Below are positions 16,428 through 25,039 of a stretch of 64,000 nucleotides of DNA, one piece after another. Within the stretch, counting starts at the first letter, position 1, and every line of letters begins with the position of its first letter. The position numbers were made by a program, and so were the translations under genes. The notes beneath the pieces were generated by a model, which saw only the letters and a list, made by a program, of their open reading frames with translations, did not search any database and was not told where the DNA came from. This stretch comes from Mycobacterium seoulense (lineage in GTDB: Bacteria; Actinomycetota; Actinomycetes; Mycobacteriales; Mycobacteriaceae), in the NCBI RefSeq assembly GCF_010731595.1, contig NZ_AP022582.1, positions 3,844,001-3,908,000 of the forward strand, in the 5' to 3' direction.

Positions 16428-17407
16428 CACAGTCGGATTCCAGCCCGCAGACCTCTCCCACCACTGAATCGGCGCGAGACGCGCTGCTGGCGCTGCGCGG
16501 CGAGCTCGCCAAGGCCGTCGTCGGGCAGGAGGGGGTGATCAGCGGGCTGGTGATCGCACTGCTGTGTCGCGGCCACGTGCTGTTGGAAGGCGTTCCGGGA
16601 GTGGCGAAGACGCTGCTGGTGCGGGCGCTGGCCGCCGCGCTGCGGCTGGAGTTCAAGCGGGTGCAGTTCACCCCGGACCTGATGCCCGGCGATGTCACGG
16701 GCTCGCTGGTGTACGACGCGCGCACCGCCGCGTTCACGTTCCGGCCCGGCCCGGTGTTCACCAATCTGCTGTTGGCCGACGAGATCAACCGGACCCCGCC
16801 CAAGACCCAGGCCGCGCTGCTCGAGGCGATGGAGGAGCGCCAGGTCAGCGTGGAAGGGGTGGCCCAGCCGCTGCCCGACCCCTTCATCGTCGCCGCGACC
16901 CAGAACCCCGTCGAATACGAGGGCACCTACCAGCTGCCCGAAGCGCAGCTGGACCGGTTCCTGCTCAAACTGAACGTGACTCTGCCGCCGCGGGATTCGG
17001 AGATCGCCATCCTCGGTCGGCACGCCCAGGGCTTCGATCCCCGCGACCTGTCGGCGATCAGACCGGTGGCCGGGCCCGCCGAACTCGCGGCCGGCCGCGA
17101 CGCCGTGCGGCATGTGCTGGTCGCCGACGAGGTCCTGGGCTACATCGTCGACATCGTCGGCGCCACCCGCTCGTCGCCCGCACTGCAGCTGGGCGTCTCG
17201 CCGCGTGGGGCGACCGCGCTGCTGGCCACGGCCCGTTCCTGGGCCTGGTTGTCCGGCCGCAACTACGTCACCCCCGACGACGTGAAGGCCATGGCCCGCC
17301 CGACGCTGAGGCACCGGGTGATGCTGCGGCCCGAGGCCGAACTCGAAGGGGCCACCCCCGACGGCGTGCTCGACGGGATCCTGGCTTCGGTTCCGGTGCC
17401 CCGCTAG
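16424..17407 (+). CDS. moxR2: MoxR-family AAA+ ATPase
   Basis: This 327-residue AAA+ chaperone-like ATPase has Walker A GVPGVAKT, Walker B LLLADEINR, sensor-1 region AATQNPVEYEGTYQLPEAQLD and an arginine-finger/lid region LQLGVSPRGATALL. MoxR ATPases assemble or activate partner proteins, typically VWA/DUF58 proteins, and the next gene is such a partner. The GTG at 16424 begins VTQSDSS. Both ends overlap neighbouring genes by 1-4 nt, so the operon is translationally coupled. Symbol from positional equivalence to Rv3692, recalled and not searched. Confidence 0.92.
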   Translation: MTQSDSSPQTSPTTESARDALLALRGELAKAVVGQEGVISGLVIALLCRGHVLLEGVPGVAKTLLVRALAAALRLEFKRVQFTPDLMPGDVTGSLVYDARTAAFTFRPGPVFTNLLLADEINRTPPKTQAALLEAMEERQVSVEGVAQPLPDPFIVAATQNPVEYEGTYQLPEAQLDRFLLKLNVTLPPRDSEIAILGRHAQGFDPRDLSAIRPVAGPAELAAGRDAVRHVLVADEVLGYIVDIVGATRSSPALQLGVSPRGATALLATARSWAWLSGRNYVTPDDVKAMARPTLRHRVMLRPEAELEGATPDGVLDGILASVPVPR

Positions 17408-18729
17408 TGGTCCTGACCGGACGCACCGGGCTGGTCGCGCTGATCTGCGTCCTGCCCGTCGCGCTGTCCCCCTGGCCGGCAAGGACTTTCGGAGTCCTGC
17501 TGGTCACCCTCCTGGGTGTGGTGATCATGGACGTCGCGCTGGCGGCCAGCCCCCGCGGATTGCGTTACGTCCGTTCCCCGGATCGCTCCGCCCGGCTCGC
17601 GCAGCCGGTGGAGGTCGGGCTGCTGATCCACAACGACGGCCGGCGGCGGTTCCGCGGCCAGGTCCGCGACGCGTGGCCGCCCAGCGCGGGCGCGCGGCCC
17701 CGCATCCATCCCGTGGACATCCCCGCCGGCGGGCATCAGCACGTCCAGTCCCAGCTGCTGCCGGTCCGGCGCGGCGAGCAGCGCGCGGCGGTGGTCACCG
17801 CCCGATCCATCGGCCCGCTGGGGCTGGCGGGCCGGCAGGGGTCGCAAGCCGTGCCGGGCCTGCTTCGGGTGTTGCCGCCCTTCCTGTCCCGCAAGCACCT
17901 GCCGGCCCGGCTGGCCAAACTGCGCGAGATCGACGGGCTGCTGCCGACGCTGATCCGCGGCCAGGGAACCGAATTCGACTCGCTGCGCGAATATGTCGTC
18001 GGTGACGACGTGCGCTCGATCGACTGGCGCGCGACCGCACGCCGTGCCGACGTCGTCGTCCGCACCTGGCGGCCCGAACGCGACCGGCGCGTGGTGATCG
18101 TGCTCGACACGGGGCGCACCGCGGCGGGCCGGGTCGGCGTCGACCCGACCGCGTCCGATCCCGCGGGCTGGCCGCGGCTGGACTGGTCCATGGACGCCGC
18201 GCTGTTGCTGGCGGCGCTGGCGTCGCGGGCCGGTGACCACGTGGACTTCCTCGCCCATGACCGGGTCAGCCGGGCGGGCGTGTTCGGTGCGTCGCGCACC
18301 GAACTGCTCGCGCAGCTGGTCGACGCGATGGCCCCCCTGCAACCGGCGCTGCTCGAACCCGACTGGACCGCAATGGTTTCCGCGATCGCGCGGCGGGCCC
18401 GCCGACGGTCGCTGGTGGTGCTGCTGACCGACCTCAACGCGACGGCGCTCGACGAGGGGTTGCTGCCGGTGCTGCCGCAGTTGTCGGCGAAACATCACCT
18501 GATGGTGGCCGCGGTCGCCGACCCCCGGGTGGACCAGATGGCCGCGGGCCGTTCGGATCCGGCCGCCGTCTACGACGCGGCGGCCGCCGAACGGTCCCGC
18601 AACGACCGCCGCGCGATCGCCGCCCGGCTGCGCCGCGCCGGGGTGGAGGTCGTCGACGCCCCGCCCACCGAACTGGCGCCCGCCCTGGCCGACCGCTATC
18701 TGGCGATGAAGGCCACCGGCCGGCTCTGA
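17407..18729 (+). CDS. DUF58 / VWA-like domain membrane protein
   Basis: This 440-residue protein has two N-terminal membrane helices (residues ~5-45) and a beta-rich segment. A DUF58 domain follows with the signature GTEFDSLREYVVGDDVRSIDWRATARR. A VWA-like region comes next, with a MIDAS-type DTGRT near VVIVLDTGRTAA. It is the usual partner of MoxR ATPases. The GTG at 17407 overlaps the moxR stop by one base. It corresponds to Rv3693. The function is unknown beyond membrane-associated partnership with MoxR. The gene ends 4 nt from the convergent SpoIIM-like gene. Confidence 0.88.
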   Translation: MVLTGRTGLVALICVLPVALSPWPARTFGVLLVTLLGVVIMDVALAASPRGLRYVRSPDRSARLAQPVEVGLLIHNDGRRRFRGQVRDAWPPSAGARPRIHPVDIPAGGHQHVQSQLLPVRRGEQRAAVVTARSIGPLGLAGRQGSQAVPGLLRVLPPFLSRKHLPARLAKLREIDGLLPTLIRGQGTEFDSLREYVVGDDVRSIDWRATARRADVVVRTWRPERDRRVVIVLDTGRTAAGRVGVDPTASDPAGWPRLDWSMDAALLLAALASRAGDHVDFLAHDRVSRAGVFGASRTELLAQLVDAMAPLQPALLEPDWTAMVSAIARRARRRSLVVLLTDLNATALDEGLLPVLPQLSAKHHLMVAAVADPRVDQMAAGRSDPAAVYDAAAAERSRNDRRAIAARLRRAGVEVVDAPPTELAPALADRYLAMKATGRL

Positions 18730-18733
18730 CCGC

Positions 18734-19726
18734 TCAGCCCGTGGGGACCACGTCGGGCGCGTCTTCGATGTCGCCGGTCTCGCCCGCCTTGGCCGCCCGA
18801 CGGCCGAAATACACGATGTAGGACAGGAACGCGACCTCGGCGACGACGCCGATGCCGACCCGGACGACGGTCGGCAGCGGCGAGGGCGTCACCAACGCCT
18901 CGATCAACCCCGACACCAACAGCACCGCCACCAGTCCGATCGCGACCGATACGACGGCCCGGCCCTGTTCGGCGAGCGCTTGTCCGCGGGGCCGGTCGCC
19001 GGGTGCGATCACCGACCACCCCAGCCGCATTCCCGCCGCCCCAGCCAAGAAGACCGCCGTCAGCTCCAGCAGCCCGTGCGGAGCCAGCAGCCCGAGCAGC
19101 ACACCGCCCCGGCCGGCCTGGAACATCAACCCGGAGACCAGCCCCAGATTGGCGGCGTTCTGAAACAGCACGATCGGGATCGGCAGTCCCAGCAGGACCG
19201 ACATCGCGATGCACTGGGCCGCAACCCAGGAATTGTTCACCCAGATCTGCAGCGCGAACGCCGCGGCCGGATGCTCGCTGTAGTAGGCGGCGATGTCGTG
19301 GTTCACCAATTGTTCGATGTCGCTTGGTGTTCCGGCGGCCGACTGCACCTCGGGGTTGCCGGCCACCCACAACGCCATGACGACGACCACGGCGAAGAAC
19401 GCCACCGCCGTGCCCACCCACCACCGCCACGAGCGGTACGCGACCACCGGGAAGGACACCGTCCAAAACCGGGCGAAGGTACTGCCCAACGGCGCGTGAG
19501 CGCCGGTCACCACGGAACGCGCCCGCGCGACCAGGCTGGAAAGCCGACCGATCAACACCGAATCCGAGGAGGCCGAACGCAGCGTCGAGAGGTGGGTGGA
19601 CACCCGCTGGTACAGCTCGACGAGCTCGTCGACCTCGGCGCCGGTCAGCGAGCGACGCCGACCCACCAACCGGTCGAGGCGGTCCCAGGTACCGCGATGG
19701 GCCAGCACGAATGCGTCGACGTCCAC
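18734..19726 (-). CDS. Stage II sporulation protein M (DUF95)-like membrane protein
   Basis: This 330-residue protein has a soluble N-terminus (VDVDAFVLAHRGTWDRLDRL, LVELYQRVSTHLSTLRS). About five membrane helices follow, with the DUF95 motif FALQIWVNNSWVAAQCIAMS and a downstream glycine-rich PHGLLELTAVFLAGAAGMRLG. In sporulating Firmicutes SpoIIM helps membrane remodelling with a hydrolase complex; mycobacterial homologues have no proven role. It converges on the MoxR operon and diverges from the RDD gene, matching Rv3694c. The GTG at 19726 is chosen because family similarity begins there. Confidence 0.87.
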   Translation of the reverse strand: MDVDAFVLAHRGTWDRLDRLVGRRRSLTGAEVDELVELYQRVSTHLSTLRSASSDSVLIGRLSSLVARARSVVTGAHAPLGSTFARFWTVSFPVVAYRSWRWWVGTAVAFFAVVVVMALWVAGNPEVQSAAGTPSDIEQLVNHDIAAYYSEHPAAAFALQIWVNNSWVAAQCIAMSVLLGLPIPIVLFQNAANLGLVSGLMFQAGRGGVLLGLLAPHGLLELTAVFLAGAAGMRLGWSVIAPGDRPRGQALAEQGRAVVSVAIGLVAVLLVSGLIEALVTPSPLPTVVRVGIGVVAEVAFLSYIVYFGRRAAKAGETGDIEDAPDVVPTG

Positions 19727-19762
19727 CCTGCGCAGCCTAATCGCCCTGTACCGTTCGGTGTT

Positions 19763-20641
19763 ATGTCGGAGGTGGTGACCGGCGACGCCGTCGTACTCGA
19801 TGTGCAGATCGCCCAGTTGCCGGTGCGGGCCGTGAGCGCGCTGATCGATATCGCCGTGATCGTCGTGGGCTATGTGCTCGGCCTGATGTTGTGGGCCGCG
19901 ACGCTGACCCAATACGACACCGCGCTGAGCACCGCCGTCCTGCTGATCTTCACGGTGGCGGTGATCGTCGGCTATCCAGTGATCCTCGAAACCGCGACCC
20001 GCGGTCGCTCGGTGGGCAAGATCGCGATGGGCCTGCGCGTGGTGTCCGACGACGGCGGCCCAGAACGCTTCCGGCAGGCCCTGTTTCGGGCGCTGGCATC
20101 GGTGGTGGAGATCTGGATGCTGTTCGGGAGTCCCGCCGTCATCGCCAGCATCCTGTCGCCGAAGGCCAAACGGATCGGTGACATCTTCGCCGGCACCGTC
20201 GTCATCAACGAGCGTGGACCGCGCCTGGGCCCCCCGCCGACGATGCCGCCGTCGCTGGCATGGTGGGCGTCGTCGCTGCAGCTGTCCGGCCTGACCCCGG
20301 GCCAGGCCGAGGTGGCGCGCCAATTCCTCTCGCGGGCAACGCAACTGGACCGCCAGTTACGCCAGCAAATGGCGTACCGCATCGCCGGTGACGTGGTGTC
20401 CCGCATCGCCCCGCCGCCCCCTCCCGGGGCCCCGCCGGAACTGGTGCTCGCCGCCGTGCTCGCCGAACGGCACCGCCGCGAGCTGGCCCGGCTTCGTCCC
20501 GCCATGCCACCGGCCGCCGGCGCGCCGTGGCCGACCTGGCCGGCCGCGCCGCAACAACAGCCGATCCCGTGGCCGGGCGCGGCATCGCCGCAGCAGGCCC
20601 CGCCCAACCCCGCGCCGGGCGGTTTCTCGCCACCCGGCTGA
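19763..20641 (+). CDS. RDD-family membrane protein
   Basis: This 292-residue protein has an RDD domain with three to four helices: LPVRAVSALIDIAVIVVGYV, then LLIFTVAVIVGYPVILET. The motif RGRSVGKIAMGLRVVSDDGG precedes KAKRIGDIFAGTVVI. The C-terminal ~120 residues are cytoplasmic, partly helical (QAEVARQFLSRATQLDRQLR) and end in a Pro/Ala-rich tail. RDD proteins are proposed transporters or ion antiporters; the substrate here is unknown. Counterpart of Rv3695. It is divergent from the SpoIIM-like gene with a 36-bp gap, so both promoters must be compact or overlapping. Confidence 0.87.
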   Translation: MSEVVTGDAVVLDVQIAQLPVRAVSALIDIAVIVVGYVLGLMLWAATLTQYDTALSTAVLLIFTVAVIVGYPVILETATRGRSVGKIAMGLRVVSDDGGPERFRQALFRALASVVEIWMLFGSPAVIASILSPKAKRIGDIFAGTVVINERGPRLGPPPTMPPSLAWWASSLQLSGLTPGQAEVARQFLSRATQLDRQLRQQMAYRIAGDVVSRIAPPPPPGAPPELVLAAVLAERHRRELARLRPAMPPAAGAPWPTWPAAPQQQPIPWPGAASPQQAPPNPAPGGFSPPG

Positions 20642-20648
20642 CGGGCCG

Positions 20649-21050
20649 CTAACCGGAGACGCTCGCCGCCATGAGGGCGACGTCGGCGATCAACAGCGCC
20701 CAACCGCACAGCGGCACGGCGATACCGCCGCGGCGCTTCGCGGTGAAAAGCGAGATGACGATGACGACGACGGCGACCGCGGGTGCGCCGTAGAACGCGA
20801 CCCCGAAATCGATCCCGCCGTGGCCCAGGTTGGGGCAGCTGCGGTCGGCGCAGCCGTCGGTACTCATCACCGCGCCCAGGGCAAAAAGCATGACGATGAC
20901 GGCGGCGGGAACCGTGGCCAGCGCCAACCCCCAGTTGGCCCAGAGCCAGACATTGCGACTACCACTTCTGGGACCGCTGCCATCCTGCGCGAGGCCGGTC
21001 GCGGAGGAGGCCCCGCCGCGCACTGCCAGGTTGGAGTCATCGGCGTTCAT
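20649..21050 (-). CDS. Small membrane protein, unknown function
   Basis: This 133-residue protein has three hydrophobic segments (WLWANWGLALATVPAAVIVM; the AVAVVVIVISLF region; CGWALLIADVALMAASV). A short loop between the first two carries two Cys (DGCADRSCPNLGHGG). The N-terminal ~35 residues are polar. I do not recognise a family. It starts at ATG 21050, converges on the RDD gene (8 nt apart) and diverges from the PadR gene. Confidence 0.6.
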   Translation of the reverse strand: MNADDSNLAVRGGASSATGLAQDGSGPRSGSRNVWLWANWGLALATVPAAVIVMLFALGAVMSTDGCADRSCPNLGHGGIDFGVAFYGAPAVAVVVIVISLFTAKRRGGIAVPLCGWALLIADVALMAASVSG

Positions 21051-21108
21051 CCCAGAGTTCCTACCCGCCGCCCGGGGGGCGCAAACCGGCCGCAGAATTG
21101 ATCGTTGC

Positions 21109-21138
21109 ATCGCGATAGTTTCCGATATATCGTGATAC
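21109..21138 (+). promoter_or_regulatory. Candidate PadR operator
   Basis: The stretch contains ATCGCGATA, the perfect palindrome CGATATATCG (21123-21132) and TCGTGATA. These AT-rich half-sites lie in otherwise very GC-rich DNA, 46-75 nt upstream of the PadR-type gene. PadR proteins commonly bind such palindromes and repress their own promoter, so autoregulation is the inference. No binding data are implied. Confidence 0.55.
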
Positions 21139-21183
21139 CTCGAAGCGCACGGTGCGCTTCCCCTTCAGACGTAAGGAACAGAC

Positions 21184-21903
21184 ATGAACAACCCCTTCAC
21201 CCCCACCGGCGGCCCGTTCGCCGCCGGCCCCGGTTTCGGCTTCGGTCCCGACACCCATCGGCGCGCCCTGCACGGCGCCCGGCGGCGCGCCCGCCAGGAG
21301 TTCTTCGAGAACCTCCGCGAGCACGCTCCCGACCATGACGGCCCCATCGGTTTCGGCCCCGGTTTCGGCCCGGGCTTCGGTCCCGGTTTCGGTCCGGGCT
21401 TCGGTCCGGGCTTCGGTTTCGGGCCGGGCGGCCGGCGCGGCGGATGGCGTCGTGGCGGCCCCGGTCGCGGCAAGCGCGGTGACGTCCGCGCGGCCATCCT
21501 GGCGCTACTGGCGGAGCGGCCGATGCACGGATACGAGATGATCCAGCAGATCGCCGAACGCAGCAACGGAATCTGGAAGCCGAGCCCCGGTTCGGTCTAC
21601 CCGACGCTGCAGCTGTTGACCGACGAGGGTCTGATCACCGCCAGCGAAAGCGAGGGCAGCAAGAAGCTCTTCGAGCTGACCGACGAGGGCCGCGCGGCGG
21701 CCGAAAAGGTCGAGACCCCGCCGTGGGACGAGATCGCCGAGGGTGCAGACCCCGGTCACATGAACCTGCGGGCGGCCATCGGCCAGCTGTTCGGTGCGGT
21801 CGCGCAGTCGGCGCACACCGCCACCGCCGACCAGCAGCAGCGCATCGTCGAAATCCTCAACAACGCGCGGCGCGAGGTCTACGGCATCCTCGGCGAGGAC
21901 TGA
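21184..21903 (+). CDS. PadR-family transcriptional regulator with Gly/Phe-rich N-terminus
   Basis: This 239-residue protein has an unusual N-terminal ~95 residues: acidic/basic stretches and a GPGF repeat. A PadR winged-helix domain follows: GDVRAAILALLAERPMHGYE, IAERSNGIWKPSPGSVYPTL, LTDEGLITASESEGSKKLFE. The C-terminal helix (AIGQLFGAVAQSAHTATADQ) should dimerise. The ATG at 21184 follows AAGGAA. PadR proteins usually repress efflux or stress genes in response to small molecules; the targets here are unknown. The repeat N-terminus is extra relative to typical PadR proteins (110-180 residues). Confidence 0.9.
   Translation: MNNPFTPTGGPFAAGPGFGFGPDTHRRALHGARRRARQEFFENLREHAPDHDGPIGFGPGFGPGFGPGFGPGFGPGFGFGPGGRRGGWRRGGPGRGKRGDVRAAILALLAERPMHGYEMIQQIAERSNGIWKPSPGSVYPTLQLLTDEGLITASESEGSKKLFELTDEGRAAAEKVETPPWDEIAEGADPGHMNLRAAIGQLFGAVAQSAHTATADQQQRIVEILNNARREVYGILGED
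21351..21430 (+). repeat. GPGF-encoding tandem repeat in the PadR gene
   Basis: About six units of a 12-bp sequence (ggcttcggtccg type) encode Gly-Phe-Gly-Pro. They form a flexible linker before the winged-helix domain. Repeat number may vary between strains. Confidence 0.85.
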
Positions 21904-21914
21904 CCCCCACCCCG

Positions 21915-21957
21915 GCGGACCCTGGATCAGGTGACGTCCACCCAATCCAGGGTCCGC
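21915..21957. terminator. Bidirectional hairpin between padR-type gene and glpK
   Basis: GCGGACCCTGGAT (21915-21927) and ATCCAGGGTCCGC (21945-21957) form a perfect 13-bp inverted repeat with a 17-nt loop. It begins 12 nt after the PadR stop and spans the glpK stop codon between two convergent genes. No T-run follows, which is common for mycobacterial hairpins, so it may terminate transcription in both directions or stabilise the two 3' ends. Confidence 0.65.
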
Positions 21958-23447
21958 TGCACCGCCTTGAGCCAACCCGCGTACCCGGCGGCGCGCTGCT
22001 CGTCGGTCCAGGCCGGCGTCCAGCGCTTGTCCTCGCGCCAGTTGGCCCGCAGGTCGGACGGATCCGCCCAGAAGCCCACCGCCAAGCCGGCCGCGTAGGC
22101 AGCGCCCAGCGCGGTCGTCTCGGCGACCACCGGACGCACCACGTCGACGCCGAGCACGTCGGCCTGAATCTGCATGCACAGGTCGTTCCCGGTGACACCG
22201 CCGTCTACCTTCAGAACTTCCAGGCGCACACCGGAATCCGCCGCCATCGCGTCGACCACGTCGCGGCTCTGGTAGCAGATCGCCTCCAGCGTCGCGCGGG
22301 CCAGGTGCGCGTTGGTGTTGAACCGCGACAGCCCGACGATCGCGCCGCGGGCGTCGGATCGCCAGTACGGCGCGAACAGCCCCGAAAAGGCCGGGACGAA
22401 ATAGACCCCGCCGTTGTCGGGTACCTGACGCGCCAGCGACTCGCTTTGCGCCGCGCCGCTGATGATGCCCAGCTGGTCGCGCAGCCACTGCACCGCGGCG
22501 CCGGTGACCGCGATCGAACCCTCAAGCGCGTAAACCGGTTTGGCGTCTCCGAACTGGTAGCAGACGGTGGTCAGTAGACCGTTGTCCGATCGCACGATCG
22601 TCTCGCCGGTGTTGAGCAGCAAGAAGTTTCCGGTGCCGTAGGTGTTCTTGGCCTCACCCTCCGACAGGCACACCTGGCCCACCATCGCCGCGTGCTGGTC
22701 ACCGAGCATGCCGGTGACCGGCACCTCGCCGCCGACCGGCCCGGTCTGCGCGGAGACGCCGTACGGCCGTGGCGACGACGACGGCGCGATCGCCGGCAGC
22801 ATCGCACGCGGGATGGAGAAGAACGACAACAGCTCGTCGTCCCAATCCAGGGTCTCCAGGTCCATCAGCATGGTCCGGCTGGCGTTGGTCACGTCGGTGA
22901 CGTGCACGCCGCCGCGCGCGCCTCCGGTCAGATTCCACAGCACCCAGGTGTCGGGGGTGCCGAACAGGGCGTCACCGCTCTCGGCGGCCTCCCGCACCCC
23001 GTCGACGTTCTCCAGGATCCATTGCAGTTTGCCGCCGGAGAAATAGGTCGCCGGGGGCAGTCCCGCCTTGCGGCGGATCACTTCGCCGTGGCCGTCCCGT
23101 TCCAGCGCCGACGCGATCCGGTCGGTGCGGGTGTCCTGCCAGACGATCGCGTTGTAGTAGGGCCGGCCGGTGTGCCGATTCCACACCAGCGTTGTTTCCC
23201 GCTGGTTCGTGATGCCAAGCGCGGCAATGTGTTTGGCGGACAAGTTGGCCCGGTTCAGCACCGACGTCAGCACCGACGACGTCCGCTCCCAGATCTCGAC
23301 CGGGTCGTGCTCGACCCAACCGGCGCGGGGCAGGATCTGTTCGTGCTCGAGCTGGTGGCGAGCCACCTCGGCACCGTCATGATCGAAGATCATGCAGCGG
23401 GTGCTGGTGGTTCCCTGGTCGATGGCGGCGACGAACTCAGCGGACAC
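21927..23447 (-). CDS. glpK: Glycerol kinase
   Basis: GlpK phosphorylates glycerol to glycerol-3-phosphate in the cytoplasm. The 506-residue protein has the FGGY-family hallmarks [15 protein letters not shown] (phosphate loop), [21 protein letters not shown], and the C-terminal signature near [20 protein letters not shown]. Length is typical (about 500). It corresponds to Rv3696c. It diverges from the GCS2-family gene with 86 bp between. No glpF or glpD is adjacent, so glycerol uptake is presumably encoded elsewhere. Confidence 0.96.
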   Translation of the reverse strand: MSAEFVAAIDQGTTSTRCMIFDHDGAEVARHQLEHEQILPRAGWVEHDPVEIWERTSSVLTSVLNRANLSAKHIAALGITNQRETTLVWNRHTGRPYYNAIVWQDTRTDRIASALERDGHGEVIRRKAGLPPATYFSGGKLQWILENVDGVREAAESGDALFGTPDTWVLWNLTGGARGGVHVTDVTNASRTMLMDLETLDWDDELLSFFSIPRAMLPAIAPSSSPRPYGVSAQTGPVGGEVPVTGMLGDQHAAMVGQVCLSEGEAKNTYGTGNFLLLNTGETIVRSDNGLLTTVCYQFGDAKPVYALEGSIAVTGAAVQWLRDQLGIISGAAQSESLARQVPDNGGVYFVPAFSGLFAPYWRSDARGAIVGLSRFNTNAHLARATLEAICYQSRDVVDAMAADSGVRLEVLKVDGGVTGNDLCMQIQADVLGVDVVRPVVAETTALGAAYAAGLAVGFWADPSDLRANWREDKRWTPAWTDEQRAAGYAGWLKAVQRTLDWVDVT

Positions 23448-23533
23448 GTCAGGAGTCCATCATGGTCCGGGCGGACTCGACAAGCTCACCGCGTAGCTTG
23501 CTTTACCGCCGGTAACCCTGTTCCATCGGCGGT

Positions 23534-25018
23534 GTGGGCGAAGAGGTCAAGCGCACCACGTACAACAGCGCACATCGGCGGGAATACCACCGCAAGCTCC
23601 AGCTATGCCTGGACGTCTTGGAGACGATGCTGGCGCAGTCGCGCTTCGACTCGGCCACGCCGCTCACCGGCATGGAGATCGAGTGCAACCTCGTCGACGC
23701 CCACTATCAGCCCGCGATGTCGAATCGCGATGTGCTGGACGCCATCGCCGATCCGGCGTTCCAGCCGGAATTGGGCGCCTACAACATCGAATTCAACGTG
23801 CCGCCCCACGCCCTGCCCGGGCACACCGCGCTGGACCTGGAAAGCGAGGTGCGGACCAGCCTGAACGAGGCCGAGATCAAGGCCGGCTCGGGCGGCGCGC
23901 ACATCGTGATGATCGGGATCCTGCCCACGCTGATGCCCGAGCACCTGGCCACCGGATGGATGAGCGACTCGAGGCGGTACGCCGCGCTCAACGAGTCGAT
24001 CTTCACCGCCCGCGGCGAGGACATCCCGATCAACATCTCCGGACCCGAGCCGCTGAGCTGGCAGGCCGTGTCGATAGCCCCCGAATCCGCTTGCACCAGC
24101 ATCCAATTGCATTTGCAGGTGGCCCCGGAAGCGTTCGCCGCCAACTGGAACGCGGCCCAGGTGGTGGCCGGCCCACAGCTGGCGCTGGGCGCCAACTCGC
24201 CGTACTTCTTCGGCCACCAGCTGTGGGCCGAGACCCGAATCGAGCTGTTCACCCAGTCCACCGACACCCGGCCCGAGAAGCTCAAGTCCCAGGGGGTGCG
24301 GCCGCGGGTGTGGTTCGGCGAAGGGTGGATCGGCTCGGTCCTCGACCTGTATCGAGAGAACATCCGCTACTTCCCGTCCCTGCTGCCCGAGGTCTCCGAC
24401 GAGGATCCGGTCGCCGAGCTGGCCGCCGGCCGGGTCCCGCACCTGTCCGAGCTGCGGCTGCACAGCGGCACCGTCTACCGGTGGAACCGGCCGGTCTACG
24501 ACGTGGTCCAGGTGGACGGGGCGGGCCGCCCGCACCTGCGGCTGGAGAACCGGGTGCTGCCGGCGGGGCCGACCGTCGTGGACATGCTGGCCAATTCCGC
24601 CTTCTTCTACGGCCTACTGCGCCGCCTGTCCGAGGACGACCATCCCGTGTGGTCGGGTATGGATTTCACTGCGGCGCACGCGAATTTCCTCGAGGCGGCG
24701 CGCAACGGCATCGACGCCCGGCTGCATTGGCCCGGGCTGGGCGAGGTGACGGCGACCGCACTGGTGCTGGACACGTTGCTGCCGATCGCCGACGAGGGAT
24801 TGCGGCGCTGGGGCGTGGACGCCGAGGTGCGGGACCGCTTCCTCGGGGTCATCGAGGGCCGCGCCAAAACCGGCCGCAACGGCGCCAGCTGGCAGGTGTC
24901 CACGGTGCGCGCCCTTCAGGACGGTGGGATGGCGCGCCCCGCGGCGCTGGCCGAGATGCTGCGCCGCTACTGCGAACACATGCACGCCAACGAGCCGGTG
25001 CACACCTGGGGGTCCTGA
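23534..25018 (+). CDS. GCS2-family (glutamate-cysteine ligase-like) carboxylate-amine ligase
   Basis: This 494-residue protein has the glutamate-cysteine ligase type 2 fold: TGMEIECNLVDAHYQP near residue 50, ELGAYNIEFNVPPHAL, HLQVAPEAFAANWNAAQVVA, and the later RLHSGTVYRWNRPVYD with LRLENRVLPAGPTV. Such enzymes form an amide bond between a glutamate-type carboxylate and an amine, with ATP. The true substrate is unknown, and EgtA nearby already serves the gamma-Glu-Cys step. It corresponds to Rv3698. The GTG at 23534 begins VGEEVKRTTYNSAHR. It is followed 21 nt later by a methyltransferase on the same strand. Confidence 0.82.
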   Translation: MGEEVKRTTYNSAHRREYHRKLQLCLDVLETMLAQSRFDSATPLTGMEIECNLVDAHYQPAMSNRDVLDAIADPAFQPELGAYNIEFNVPPHALPGHTALDLESEVRTSLNEAEIKAGSGGAHIVMIGILPTLMPEHLATGWMSDSRRYAALNESIFTARGEDIPINISGPEPLSWQAVSIAPESACTSIQLHLQVAPEAFAANWNAAQVVAGPQLALGANSPYFFGHQLWAETRIELFTQSTDTRPEKLKSQGVRPRVWFGEGWIGSVLDLYRENIRYFPSLLPEVSDEDPVAELAAGRVPHLSELRLHSGTVYRWNRPVYDVVQVDGAGRPHLRLENRVLPAGPTVVDMLANSAFFYGLLRRLSEDDHPVWSGMDFTAAHANFLEAARNGIDARLHWPGLGEVTATALVLDTLLPIADEGLRRWGVDAEVRDRFLGVIEGRAKTGRNGASWQVSTVRALQDGGMARPAALAEMLRRYCEHMHANEPVHTWGS

Positions 25019-25039
25019 ACCCGGAGTACGTTGACAACC

